This document shows positions 6,954 to 12,867 of a DNA stretch of 13,270 nucleotides, piece after piece. The translations under genes and the position numbers were made by a program. This stretch comes from Kiritimatiellales bacterium (GTDB taxonomy: Bacteria > Verrucomicrobiota > Kiritimatiellia > Kiritimatiellales > Pontiellaceae), in the NCBI GenBank assembly GCA_013042165.1, contig JABDQT010000002.1:1-13270 (forward strand), in the 5' to 3' direction. The first letter of the stretch is position 1. The number at the start of each line of letters is the position of its first letter. The notes under the pieces were generated by a model. That model did not search any database, was not told the DNA's origin, and was given only the letters and a program-made list of their open reading frames with translations.

Positions 6954-8234
6954 TTAGAGATTGGCCAAAGCCTGGTCGATATCTGACAGGATATCGTCGA
7001 TGTGTTCAAGTCCGACAGACAAACGAACCAGATCCGGCGTAATGCGGCCGGCCGCCTGCTGCTCTTCGGAGAGCTGCGAGTGGGTGGTCGTTGCCGGATG
7101 GATGGCAAGGCTGCGGGCATCGCCGACATTTGCGAGGTGGGAGAAGAGCTCAAGGTTCTCGATAAACTTCTTGCCGGCTTCCGCACCGCCCTTGATGCCG
7201 AAGATCACCATGCCGCCTGCGCCATCGGGCAGATACTTCTGCGCCAGCTTGTGGGACGGATCGCCTTTGAGCGCCGGATGGCGCACCCAGTCGACCTTGT
7301 CGTGTTTCTTGAGGTGCTTGGCGACCGCCAGTCCGTTTTCGGAGTGACGCTGCATGCGCAGTCCCAATGTTTCGATGCCCTGCAAAGCCATCCAGGCATT
7401 GTCGGGCGAAATGCACGCGCCGAGATTGCGCAGCGGAATCAGCCGCATGCGCAGAATATAGGCGAGGGGGGCCAGATCGCCGAGGTCGTTGGCAAAACTA
7501 ACGTTCCAGTAGCTTGGTTCCGGTTCCGACAGCAACGGGTGCTTGCCGGTGGTCCAATCGAATTTTCCGGAGTCGACCACCACACCACCGATACCGGTGC
7601 CGTGTCCGCCCATCCACTTAGTGAGGGAGTGCACCACAATGTCAGCACCGTGCTCCAGCGGACGGCACAACGCCGGCGTGGAAAAGGTGCTGTCGACAAT
7701 CAGCGGCAGGCCGTGGGCATGCGCAATGTCGGCAATGGCCTGGATATCCACGACGTCGAGCAGGGGGTTACCGACAGTTTCCGCATAGAGCGCCTTGGTG
7801 TTTTCAGTGATGGCGGCTTCATAGTTTTTCGGATCGGTCGGATCGACGAAGTTCACCTTGATGCCCATGGAGGGGAGGATATCGTTGAACTGGGTGTAGG
7901 TCCCGCCATAGAGGTTGTTGGCCGAAACAATGTCGTCGCCCGCCTTGGCCAGATTGATGATGCTGTAAAAGATGGCACTGGTGCCGGATGCCACGCCCAG
8001 CGCCGCCGCACCGCCCTCGAGCGCGGCAACACGCTGTTCAAGCACATCGGTCGTCGGATTCATCAGACGGGTATAGATATTGCCCAGTTCCTTAAGCGTG
8101 AAAAGGTTGGCCGCGTGTTCGGTGCTGTCGAAACGATAGGCTGCGGTGCGGTACAACGGTACGGCGTGCGATTTAGTGGTTCCTTCGGCGGATTCGTATC
8201 CGGCATGAAGGCATTGGGTTTCCAGTTTACTCAT
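6954..8234 (-). CDS. metY: O-acetylhomoserine sulfhydrylase (MetY)
   Basis: The 426-residue protein is a Cys/Met-metabolism PLP enzyme that makes homocysteine from O-acetylhomoserine and sulfide. Seen are YTRLMNPTTDVLEQR (54-68), the cofactor-stacking region SANNLYGGTY (104-113), D181 in IVDSTFSTP and the Schiff-base lysine K206 in VHSLTKWMGGHG. The length and the H9-G12 N-terminal block fit MetY rather than the shorter MetB and MetC. The ATG at 8234 is preceded by AAAGGA eight bases upstream. It is first in the metY-metX-yaaA run and is headed by a SAM-I riboswitch, so it is probably repressed when S-adenosylmethionine is abundant. Confidence 0.95.
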   Translation of the reverse strand: MSKLETQCLHAGYESAEGTTKSHAVPLYRTAAYRFDSTEHAANLFTLKELGNIYTRLMNPTTDVLEQRVAALEGGAAALGVASGTSAIFYSIINLAKAGDDIVSANNLYGGTYTQFNDILPSMGIKVNFVDPTDPKNYEAAITENTKALYAETVGNPLLDVVDIQAIADIAHAHGLPLIVDSTFSTPALCRPLEHGADIVVHSLTKWMGGHGTGIGGVVVDSGKFDWTTGKHPLLSEPEPSYWNVSFANDLGDLAPLAYILRMRLIPLRNLGACISPDNAWMALQGIETLGLRMQRHSENGLAVAKHLKKHDKVDWVRHPALKGDPSHKLAQKYLPDGAGGMVIFGIKGGAEAGKKFIENLELFSHLANVGDARSLAIHPATTTHSQLSEEQQAAGRITPDLVRLSVGLEHIDDILSDIDQALANL

Positions 8235-8438
8235 GGGTCATTTCCTTTCAGTTAATTCTTTTAGAACCGCTGGTGCTTGTTTTTCAACACCAAGATCGCA
8301 AAGTACTCCAAGGCAACTCGACCTTTGCTGGCTTCGCGCTCTTCTGTAGATAAAACCGCCAATCCATTGGTTTCTAAATCCATACGGAGTGGGGGATGCT
8401 TCGAGGAAAGACATCGAATATTTCCCCTGCTCGGGGAC
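8235..8438 (-). other. Long metY leader after the riboswitch, with a 40-codon ORF
   Basis: About 200 bases separate the aptamer from metY, long for a SAM-I leader. A small hairpin TCCCC-GAGCA-GGGGA (8437-8423) follows the aptamer but has no T run, so I see no ordinary terminator. An ATG at 8383 opens a 40-codon ORF ending at 8261 (MDLETNGLAVLST... to ...KNKHQRF). Its composition looks like a fragment of a dispersed repeat rather than a gene. A bulged hairpin, TGGTGTTG / CAAGCACCA, lies near its end. How the riboswitch controls expression is not visible. Confidence 0.5.
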
Positions 8439-8539
8439 ACATCGTTGCTTTGCGCTGCAAAGCCTGGCCTTGGCACCTTAACCGACTTCCAGGTTGCCGG
8501 GCGATCATCGGGCCAGTTCCCTCACGCCGCTCTCAATGC
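8439..8539 (-). ncRNA. SAM-I (S-box) riboswitch aptamer
   Basis: The minus strand shows the full S-box core: GAGAGCGGCGTGAGGGA, then CTGGCCCGATGATCGCC, CCGGCAACC, and GGTGCCAAGGCC. The helices can be drawn. P1 is GCATTG (8539-8534) with CGATGT (8444-8439), P2 pairs GGCG with CGCC around the kink-turn, P3 pairs GGCAACC with GGT...GGTGCC, and P4 is a perfect GCTTTGC-AGC-GCAAAGC (8463-8447). TGGCC of the P2 loop can pair with GGCCA after P3 to form the pseudoknot. The family binds S-adenosylmethionine and lowers expression of methionine genes, here metY-metX and probably yaaA. Confidence 0.94.
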
Positions 8540-8554
8540 TTAAATATGAGCAAC

Positions 8555-8584
8555 AAGGTATTTATTTAAGGTGTTTCGAGTCAA
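8555..8584 (-). promoter_or_regulatory. Candidate promoter of the riboswitch-metYX-yaaA transcript
   Basis: TTGACT (8584-8579) is followed after 18 bases by TACCTT (8560-8555); a TAAATA lies closer, at 14 bases. A start near 8548 would put the RNA 5' end just before P1 of the aptamer, as expected. The -10 match is weak. Confidence 0.35.
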
Positions 8585-8667
8585 GGCGGGATTGCAACAT
8601 TTTAAATGCGGGCGAATCTCAGGGAATCCAATGGAAGGCGGGGGCATAACGGCGTGCGTCGTCACGT

Positions 8668-9414
8668 TCAGGAAACAGATTTATTCCCGGCAATAACCTT
8701 TCGCAGGAACTTGAGTTCGGCCGGTTTCGCGCGGCGCCATTCCCCGGGCTTCAGGTCGCCGAGCTGGATCGGCCCGATCGAGATGCGCATGAGCCGGAAT
8801 ACCTTTTTGTCAAAGTGTTCCATCATGCGCCGGATGTGCCGGTTTTTGCCTTCGCCTAGCGTGATGGTGTATTCCACGCCCTGACGTGTGTGCCGACCTT
8901 CGTCGATGTCCAGCACCCGCAGCGTTTCCCCCTTGTTCGGGATCCCGCGTTTCATCTTTGCAAGCTGGTGGTATCCCAGCGGTGTATCAATCCACAGCTT
9001 GTAGATCTTTTCCACATGATGGCGCGGATGCATCAGTGCATGGGCCAGATTACCATCGTTGGTAACCATGATCAGCCCTTCGCTCATGAAGTCGAGGCGG
9101 CCGACGGTATAGACGCGTTCAGGCAAATCTTCAAGCAGATCAAGCACGGTCGTGCGGCCCTGCGGATCATCCGACGTGCAGATTACCTTGGGGGGCTTGT
9201 TGAGTAGAATAGTGACGAGGGCTTCCTTCGCCACGGGCGTTCCATTGCAGACCACCCTTTGTGTGGCGGGATCGACCCGGGTACCGAGCTCGGTAACGGT
9301 TTTTCCATCGATCTCGACCCGTCCGGCAGTGATCAGCGTTTCACAAAACCGTCTTGAACCCAGTCCGCAGTCGGCCAGGTATTTCTGAAGTCGGATGAGC
9401 TTCGCTTCTGTCAT
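8668..9414 (-). CDS. rluB: RluB/RsuA-type pseudouridine synthase
   Basis: The 248-residue protein has an N-terminal S4 RNA-binding domain (about residues 7-45, IRLQKYLADCGLGSRR) and an RsuA/RluB catalytic domain. The catalytic Asp is D108 in GRLDFMSEGL (105-114). EKIYKLWIDT (135-144) and the GEGKNRHIRRM motif (187-197) are also present. Relatives turn uridines into pseudouridine in 23S (RluB, RluE, RluF) or 16S (RsuA) rRNA. The size and GEGKNRHIRRM form favour RluB, but the target site is not certain. The ATG at 9414 fits the family N terminus but lacks a clear ribosome site. A TTG at 9459 would add 15 residues that read through a repeat-like ATCCGTGGCTCC. It lies upstream of the metY riboswitch on the same strand, with no terminator seen between. 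Confidence 0.88.
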   Translation of the reverse strand: MTEAKLIRLQKYLADCGLGSRRFCETLITAGRVEIDGKTVTELGTRVDPATQRVVCNGTPVAKEALVTILLNKPPKVICTSDDPQGRTTVLDLLEDLPERVYTVGRLDFMSEGLIMVTNDGNLAHALMHPRHHVEKIYKLWIDTPLGYHQLAKMKRGIPNKGETLRVLDIDEGRHTRQGVEYTITLGEGKNRHIRRMMEHFDKKVFRLMRISIGPIQLGDLKPGEWRRAKPAELKFLRKVIAGNKSVS

Positions 9415-9518
9415 TTGCTGAGTCGTTCTTGAATGGGAGCCACGGATGAAAGCTGTCAAACACTGATCTATAGAAAATGACTTAACTCATTTGGAGTGTT
9501 TCGTTCCGCTTTCCGGAG

Positions 9519-9546
9519 TCTGTGTTTGTCCGTGTTTTTCTGTGGC
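9519..9546. repeat. Degenerate TCTGTGTTTGTCCGTG-type repeat
   Basis: TCTGTGTTTGTCCGTG followed by TTTTTCTGTGGC resembles the common intergenic phrase of the form 'ATCCGTGTTCATCTGTGGC' seen in many bacterial genomes. A matching phrase of opposite sense, CCACGGATGAA, lies at about 9440-9450. Copies elsewhere cannot be checked here. Confidence 0.35.
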
Positions 9547-9563
9547 TGGTGTTCTGATGAAAT

Positions 9564-9598
9564 AAAAAAAAGCACCCCCGGCAGCGCCTGGAGTGCTT
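9564..9598 (-). terminator. Intrinsic terminator of the small basic protein gene
   Basis: On the minus strand AGCACTCC pairs with GGGGTGCT around a ten-base loop and is followed by a run of eight T. It begins about 20 bases after the stop of the 51-residue gene. The stem is one wobble short of perfect. Confidence 0.9.
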
Positions 9599-9619
9599 GG
9601 AAAATCAGACACAATCGAA

Positions 9620-9775
9620 TTACGCCTCGGGCTTGGTTTTCGGCAACCCGTGGGCACGATCGCCATCTTTCCAGCGGCCATCCTTTTTCAGGCTGTCGAT
9701 GCGCTCAAAGCGCTTGAGAACGTTGCGTTTGGTGCGGATCTTGGCCGCGCCCTTTAAACTGCTGTGCATGGACAT
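9620..9775 (-). CDS. Small basic protein of the Verrucomicrobia/Chlamydiae type
   Basis: The 51-residue product (starts MSMHSSLKGAAKIRTKRNVL, ends HGLPKTKPEA) is rich in Lys and Arg. It fits the small basic protein family described for Verrucomicrobia and Chlamydiae: an MSxHxSL start, a KRNVLKRFERI block (16-26), a GRWKDGD block (33-39) and GLPK (43-46). Its function is unknown; the size and charge suggest an RNA or ribosome partner, which is inference. The ATG at 9775 has GGAG about eight bases upstream; a second ATG at 9769 is less likely. It has its own promoter (TTGACA, 17 bases, TAAGTT) and a strong terminator, so it is a single-gene transcript that may be highly expressed. It is the best clue to the taxonomy of this DNA. 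Confidence 0.85.
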   Translation of the reverse strand: MSMHSSLKGAAKIRTKRNVLKRFERIDSLKKDGRWKDGDRAHGLPKTKPEA

Positions 9776-9814
9776 GATATACTCTCCGTCGTTGAATTCA
9801 AAAAACGATCGCGG

Positions 9815-9843
9815 AACTTAACGCCGGTCCTGCCGAATGTCAA
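9815..9843 (-). promoter_or_regulatory. Promoter of the small basic protein gene
   Basis: A perfect -35 TTGACA (9843-9838), a 17-base spacer and TAAGTT (9820-9815) predict a start near 9808 and a leader of about 33 bases with a good ribosome site. Confidence 0.6.
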
Positions 9844-9922
9844 AGGCTAAGCGGCGCTTTTTTATCCCGCAAAAGATTCCCGGCATGGAGTTGTGAGGCC
9901 CATCCGGCGGAATGTTGCGGAT

Positions 9923-9954
9923 TAAAAAAAGAGGGGCTTCTTGTGGAAGCCCCT
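9923..9954 (-). terminator. Intrinsic terminator of the ribbon-helix-helix gene
   Basis: On the minus strand AGGGGCTTC and GAAGCCCCT form a perfect 9-bp stem with a five-base loop, followed by seven T after one C. It lies 21 bases after the stop at 9976. Confidence 0.92.
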
Positions 9955-9975
9955 GCGCGAAAGATATCGCCTGAG

Positions 9976-10158
9976 TTATTTCTTTTCTTGAAGAGTCAGC
10001 TTTTTCCCGGAGGAAAGCCATTCCGTCAAAATCACTTTGCAATATTTACTCGTCGAAAGATGCATGGAGTTGGCGCGTTCTTCCAGCTCATCAGCCATCT
10101 TTTTCGACATGTTGATACCAATCGTTTTTGTGTTCTTACCAATCGGGTTTGTAGCCAT
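9976..10158 (-). CDS. Small ribbon-helix-helix (Arc/CopG-like) protein
   Basis: The 60-residue basic protein has the layout of a ribbon-helix-helix DNA-binding protein. A short strand (KTIGINM, 11-17) is followed by helix A (about 18-32, KKMADELEERANSM), a turn with the LSTS cap (34-37), and helix B (about 37-49, KYCKVILTEWL). Such proteins dimerise through the strand, which then reads the DNA major groove. A regulator is inferred, but its target is unknown, and an antitoxin role is not supported because no toxin gene is adjacent. The ATG at 10158 has GAGAGG eight bases upstream. It has its own terminator. A small dyad upstream (10217-10231) could be an autoregulatory site. Confidence 0.72.
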   Translation of the reverse strand: MATNPIGKNTKTIGINMSKKMADELEERANSMHLSTSKYCKVILTEWLSSGKKLTLQEKK

Positions 10159-10216
10159 TAACCTTACCTCTCATTTATTAAGATGTTTGTTTTTAACGTG
10201 AGATAGCGAAGAGGTC

Positions 10217-10231
10217 TAGTACAAAATACTA
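10217..10231 (-). promoter_or_regulatory. Dyad upstream of the ribbon-helix-helix gene
   Basis: TAGTA-CAAAA-TACTA is an inverted repeat about 60 bases before the ribbon-helix-helix start. A promoter-like TTGTCC with an 18-base spacer to TATTTT overlaps it. It could be an operator for the small protein itself. AT-rich dyads of this size also arise by chance. Confidence 0.3.
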
Positions 10232-10360
10232 ATAAAAAATACGACAGGACAAAAAGCGCCTGTTTGCTGGGCTTTCTGATCAAAAGAAGCTAAAAAACGG
10301 GCAATACAAATGGCATAATGAACCGTCATCAAAATCCTTATTCGCACTCCGTATAATGGA

Positions 10361-10530
10361 GCCCCACGGGTAAACCCGTGGTTCCCATTACATGACCCGC
10401 CTTCGCCAAAGGCTACGGCGTAGTTCATCCGCCCGTCGCGATGGGCGACATCGCGCCGAAGCAGATGAGCAGACATTCCTCCCCTCATAAATGCGGGGTC
10501 TCCTGCGAAGGCGGATGAATTGGCTCATAG
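10361..10530. mobile_element. Palindrome-rich MITE-like element upstream of mnmA
   Basis: This stretch has no gene but several strong dyads: CCACGGGT-AA-ACCCGTGG (10364-10381), an imperfect CGCC...GGCG stem (about 10399-10420) and CGCGATG-GGCGA-CATCGCG (10437-10455). The segment GCGAAGGCGGATGAA (10505-10519) is complementary to two upstream arms, CCGCCTTCGC (10397-10406) and TTCATCCGCC (10424-10433), allowing alternative folds. Hairpin-ended, non-coding units like this resemble non-autonomous IS200/IS605- or REP-type elements. CCTGCGAAG (10502-10510) also occurs in the 160-bp repeats. It ends close to the mnmA start. Exact borders are uncertain. Confidence 0.55.
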
Positions 10531-10572
10531 GTGGTCTTGCCAAGCTTCGGGTGCCGGGAGTATGTTCCGCGG

Positions 10573-11655
10573 ATGTCTAATTCGAAACCACAACAGGCAA
10601 AGGGGCGCGTAGCGGTCGGGATGAGCGGCGGCACGGACAGCTCCGCCGCGGCAGCGATGCTGGTTGACCAAGGCTATGAGGTCATCGGCCTGACCGCGCA
10701 CATGTGGAAGGATGGTTCGCGCTGCTGCTCGCTGGAAGATGTAGAGCGTGCAAGAGGGGTGTGCAGTTATCTCAACATTCGCCATTACGTTGTCAATGCA
10801 CAGGAGCTCTTTACCGAAAAGATCGTGGATCCGTTTGTAGACGCGTACGCAGCCGGGCGAACCCCTTCACCCTGCATCTATTGCAACTCCTTCATCAAAT
10901 TCGGATTTCTGGTCGATCGCGCCATCCAGCTCAACTGCGATTATCTCGCTACCGGCCACTATGCGCGCGTCGAAAAAAAAGAGGATGGAAAGTATCACCT
11001 TCTGTGCGCGCGTGACCCCGATAAGGATCAATCCTACTTTCTACATCGCCTGACGCAACAGCAGCTCGGCTTTCTGCTCTTCCCCTTGGCCGATCTGCCG
11101 AAGCCCGAAGTCAAGGCCTACTCCGTCGAGCGCGGACTGCCGGTTGTTTCGCGGGGCGACAGCCAGGACCTCTGCTTTATCGAGGAAGGCAAGTTGCCGG
11201 ATTTTGTCGAAGCAAGGGCACCGGATGTCGTGCAGCGCGGTGAAATCCGAGACCACAACGGCAAAACGGTCGGACACCACGAAGGGCTGCATCGTTTTAC
11301 CGTCGGCCAGCGAGGCAAGCTGGGAATCGCGTTGGGCGAGCGCATGTATGTAAAGCGGCTCGACAAGGAAAACAATGTAGTGGAAGTGGCTCCACGGCCC
11401 GGAGTGATGAAGTCCCAATGCATTCTCAACGATCTGCACTGGATTTCGGGCACGGCACCGGGCGAAGAGCTTCAATGCGAGGTTCGTCCGCGTTACCGCT
11501 CCAACGGGGCCATGGCTTCCGTCAGGATTAGCGCTGATCAGGAGGCCACGGTTGTTTTCAGCGAGCCCCAGTTTGCGCTGACCCCGGGCCAGGCCGCCGT
11601 CTTTTACAAAGATGGCGAAGTGCTGGGCGGTGGCTGGATCGATTCGGTTCCGTGA
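10573..11655 (+). CDS. mnmA: tRNA-specific 2-thiouridylase MnmA
   Basis: The 360-residue protein is MnmA, which adds sulfur to uridine 34 of tRNA for Lys, Glu and Gln, using ATP and a sulfur relay. The PP-loop is GMSGGTDSS (16-24, with Thr where Val is usual). The two catalytic cysteines are C101 in TPSPCIYCN and C201 in DSQDLCFI. ATGHYAR (127-132 region), DKDQSYFL (150-157) and the TVGQRGKLGIA block (243-253) complete the family pattern. It also has an extra Cys-rich segment, RCCSLEDVERARGVC (50-64). The ATG at 10573 gives the usual short N terminus; GGGAG lies 13 bases upstream. A GTG at 10531 would add 14 residues. It converges on the antiporter gene with only seven bases between stops. 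Confidence 0.94.
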   Translation: MSNSKPQQAKGRVAVGMSGGTDSSAAAAMLVDQGYEVIGLTAHMWKDGSRCCSLEDVERARGVCSYLNIRHYVVNAQELFTEKIVDPFVDAYAAGRTPSPCIYCNSFIKFGFLVDRAIQLNCDYLATGHYARVEKKEDGKYHLLCARDPDKDQSYFLHRLTQQQLGFLLFPLADLPKPEVKAYSVERGLPVVSRGDSQDLCFIEEGKLPDFVEARAPDVVQRGEIRDHNGKTVGHHEGLHRFTVGQRGKLGIALGERMYVKRLDKENNVVEVAPRPGVMKSQCILNDLHWISGTAPGEELQCEVRPRYRSNGAMASVRISADQEATVVFSEPQFALTPGQAAVFYKDGEVLGGGWIDSVP

Positions 11656-11662
11656 TCCGCTT

Positions 11663-12709
11663 CTACATCAGGAAAATGATCGCACACACATAAAGCCCCA
11701 CCATGCCGGCGGCAATCAGTGTTGCCGCGCGACGGGATGTGGTTCGGAGCAAGGCGCTGGCCAGTCCCGTCAACAACAGGATCAGCCCCACCGTGCTCCA
11801 GTGCCTGGATGAGATCTGCTGAAGCATGCTGCCTCCGCGCATGGCGACATCGGCCGCAAAGATGATGAGCAGATTAAACATATTGCTGCCGAGTACATTT
11901 CCGGCGGCCATATCGAGGAAGCCCATGCGAATGCTTGCAAAGGAGATCACCAGTTCGGGCAGGCTGGTGGAAATGGCGAGAAAGAGGGTGCCGATCAGAC
12001 TCGCCTCCAACCCGAAGCCGCCCTGGTCCGGCGGCAGGGCCATGCGCGAACCCAGCAGAGACAGCAGAATACCGCCGCCGAGAATCAGACTGCACAAGGC
12101 ACACAGCGCGCTGTAGAACCGAAGGGCTGACAGCTGAGTCAGTGCGGTTTCCTGCGGAAGCTGCTCCTCCTTTTCCAGTTTATGCTGCCGATGCTCGCGC
12201 CGCAGAATAAGCGCATAAGCAATGGGCAGGGTGATCACCAGCCAGGCGCAACGCAGTCCGGGAATAAGCGCACCGCCCCAACGGGTGTCAGCAGCGAGAT
12301 ATGCAATGGAAAAAAGGGCCAGCATCAGTACCCCGTAGAGCGTGGAGTCGGTGTGCGGATCCTTCATGGATGCAGGCTTGAATTTACCCGGGAACAAAAG
12401 GGCCATGAAAGCGAGGATGAGCAGATTGAACACGTTTGACCCGAGCATGTTTCCGGTGGCCATATCGGCCCCCTGTGCCAGCTCGGGTGCATTGATGACC
12501 GAGGTCAGCGACACCACAAGCTCCGGAAGGCTGGTAACGCCTGCGAGAAAGACCAGCCCGATCAGGCCGTTGCCGAGACCGGTTCGGTCACCTAGCGCAT
12601 CGCCATATATGCTTAAACGAATGCCTGCCAGCACCACCACGGCGGCCGTCGCGAAAAAGGCGCTGAGCAACCCTGCGGGTGTTGCGATAAAGTCCATCAT
12701 CCATTGCAT
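11663..12709 (-). CDS. CaCA-family sodium/calcium (cation) antiporter, YrbG-like
   Basis: The 348-residue membrane protein has the two alpha repeats of the CaCA family in inverted-topology order. Alpha-1 has TSLPELVVS (59-67) and GNMLGSNVFN (86-95). Alpha-2 has TSLPELVIS (248-256) and GNVLGSNMFN (270-279). E63 and E252 are the expected ion-binding acids. About ten membrane helices are visible, split by a charged cytoplasmic loop (about 169-190). The family exchanges Ca2+ or other cations for Na+, K+ or H+; the ion here is not known. The length is usual for YrbG-like members. The ATG at 12709 has no clear ribosome site, and the ATG codons at residues 4 and 5 are alternatives. It is divergent from the membrane protein gene at 12868. 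Confidence 0.9.
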   Translation of the reverse strand: MQWMMDFIATPAGLLSAFFATAAVVVLAGIRLSIYGDALGDRTGLGNGLIGLVFLAGVTSLPELVVSLTSVINAPELAQGADMATGNMLGSNVFNLLILAFMALLFPGKFKPASMKDPHTDSTLYGVLMLALFSIAYLAADTRWGGALIPGLRCAWLVITLPIAYALILRREHRQHKLEKEEQLPQETALTQLSALRFYSALCALCSLILGGGILLSLLGSRMALPPDQGGFGLEASLIGTLFLAISTSLPELVISFASIRMGFLDMAAGNVLGSNMFNLLIIFAADVAMRGGSMLQQISSRHWSTVGLILLLTGLASALLRTTSRRAATLIAAGMVGLYVCAIIFLM

Positions 12710-12777
12710 CGGGTTTTTCTACACAACTTTGAAACATTGGAACATCTTTTTCGCATGCTGTTATCTGCTCTTTTGGT

Positions 12778-12796
12778 TCTGGCAGAAAATGCCAGA
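12778..12796. promoter_or_regulatory. Perfect hairpin dyad next to a promoter
   Basis: TCTGGCA-GAAAA-TGCCAGA is a perfect 7-bp dyad with a five-base centre. It ends seven bases before the -35 box of the plus-strand gene at 12868 and lies in the divergent gap with the antiporter. It could be an operator or a repeat piece. Confidence 0.45.
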
Positions 12797-12803
12797 CGAT
12801 GCT

Positions 12804-12831
12804 TTGATATTTTGAATAGGCATACTAATAT
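12804..12831 (+). promoter_or_regulatory. Candidate promoter of the truncated membrane protein gene
   Basis: TTGATA (12804-12809), 16 bases and TAATAT (12826-12831) predict a start near 12838, about 30 bases before the ATG. Confidence 0.5.
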
Positions 12832-12867
12832 TTGTTCTCTTTTTAGGGCATTGCAGGGGGATAACGC

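Noticed and set aside
6908..7186. N-terminal extension of metX by 93 codons
   Set aside because: It runs through the 3' end of metY in another frame and is not family-like. The ATG at 6907 has a proper ribosome site.
7002..8255. Long plus-strand open frame of 417 codons opposite metY
   Set aside because: It is the complement of metY, which has full family motifs. The antisense product has no recognisable pattern and no ribosome site.
8423..8437. Hairpin TCCCC-GAGCA-GGGGA as the riboswitch terminator
   Set aside because: The stem is short and is followed by AAAT rather than a T run on the transcribed strand.
8261..8476. 71-codon minus-strand ORF in the metY leader as a gene
   Set aside because: Its start lies inside the riboswitch aptamer and its composition is that of a repeat fragment. 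It is listed only as leader content.
9976..10158. Antitoxin of a toxin-antitoxin pair
   Set aside because: No toxin-like ORF is next to the ribbon-helix-helix gene, and a terminator follows it directly.
10216..10488. 90-codon minus-strand ORF across the MITE-like element
   Set aside because: It is made of the palindromes themselves, lacks a ribosome site and resembles no protein.
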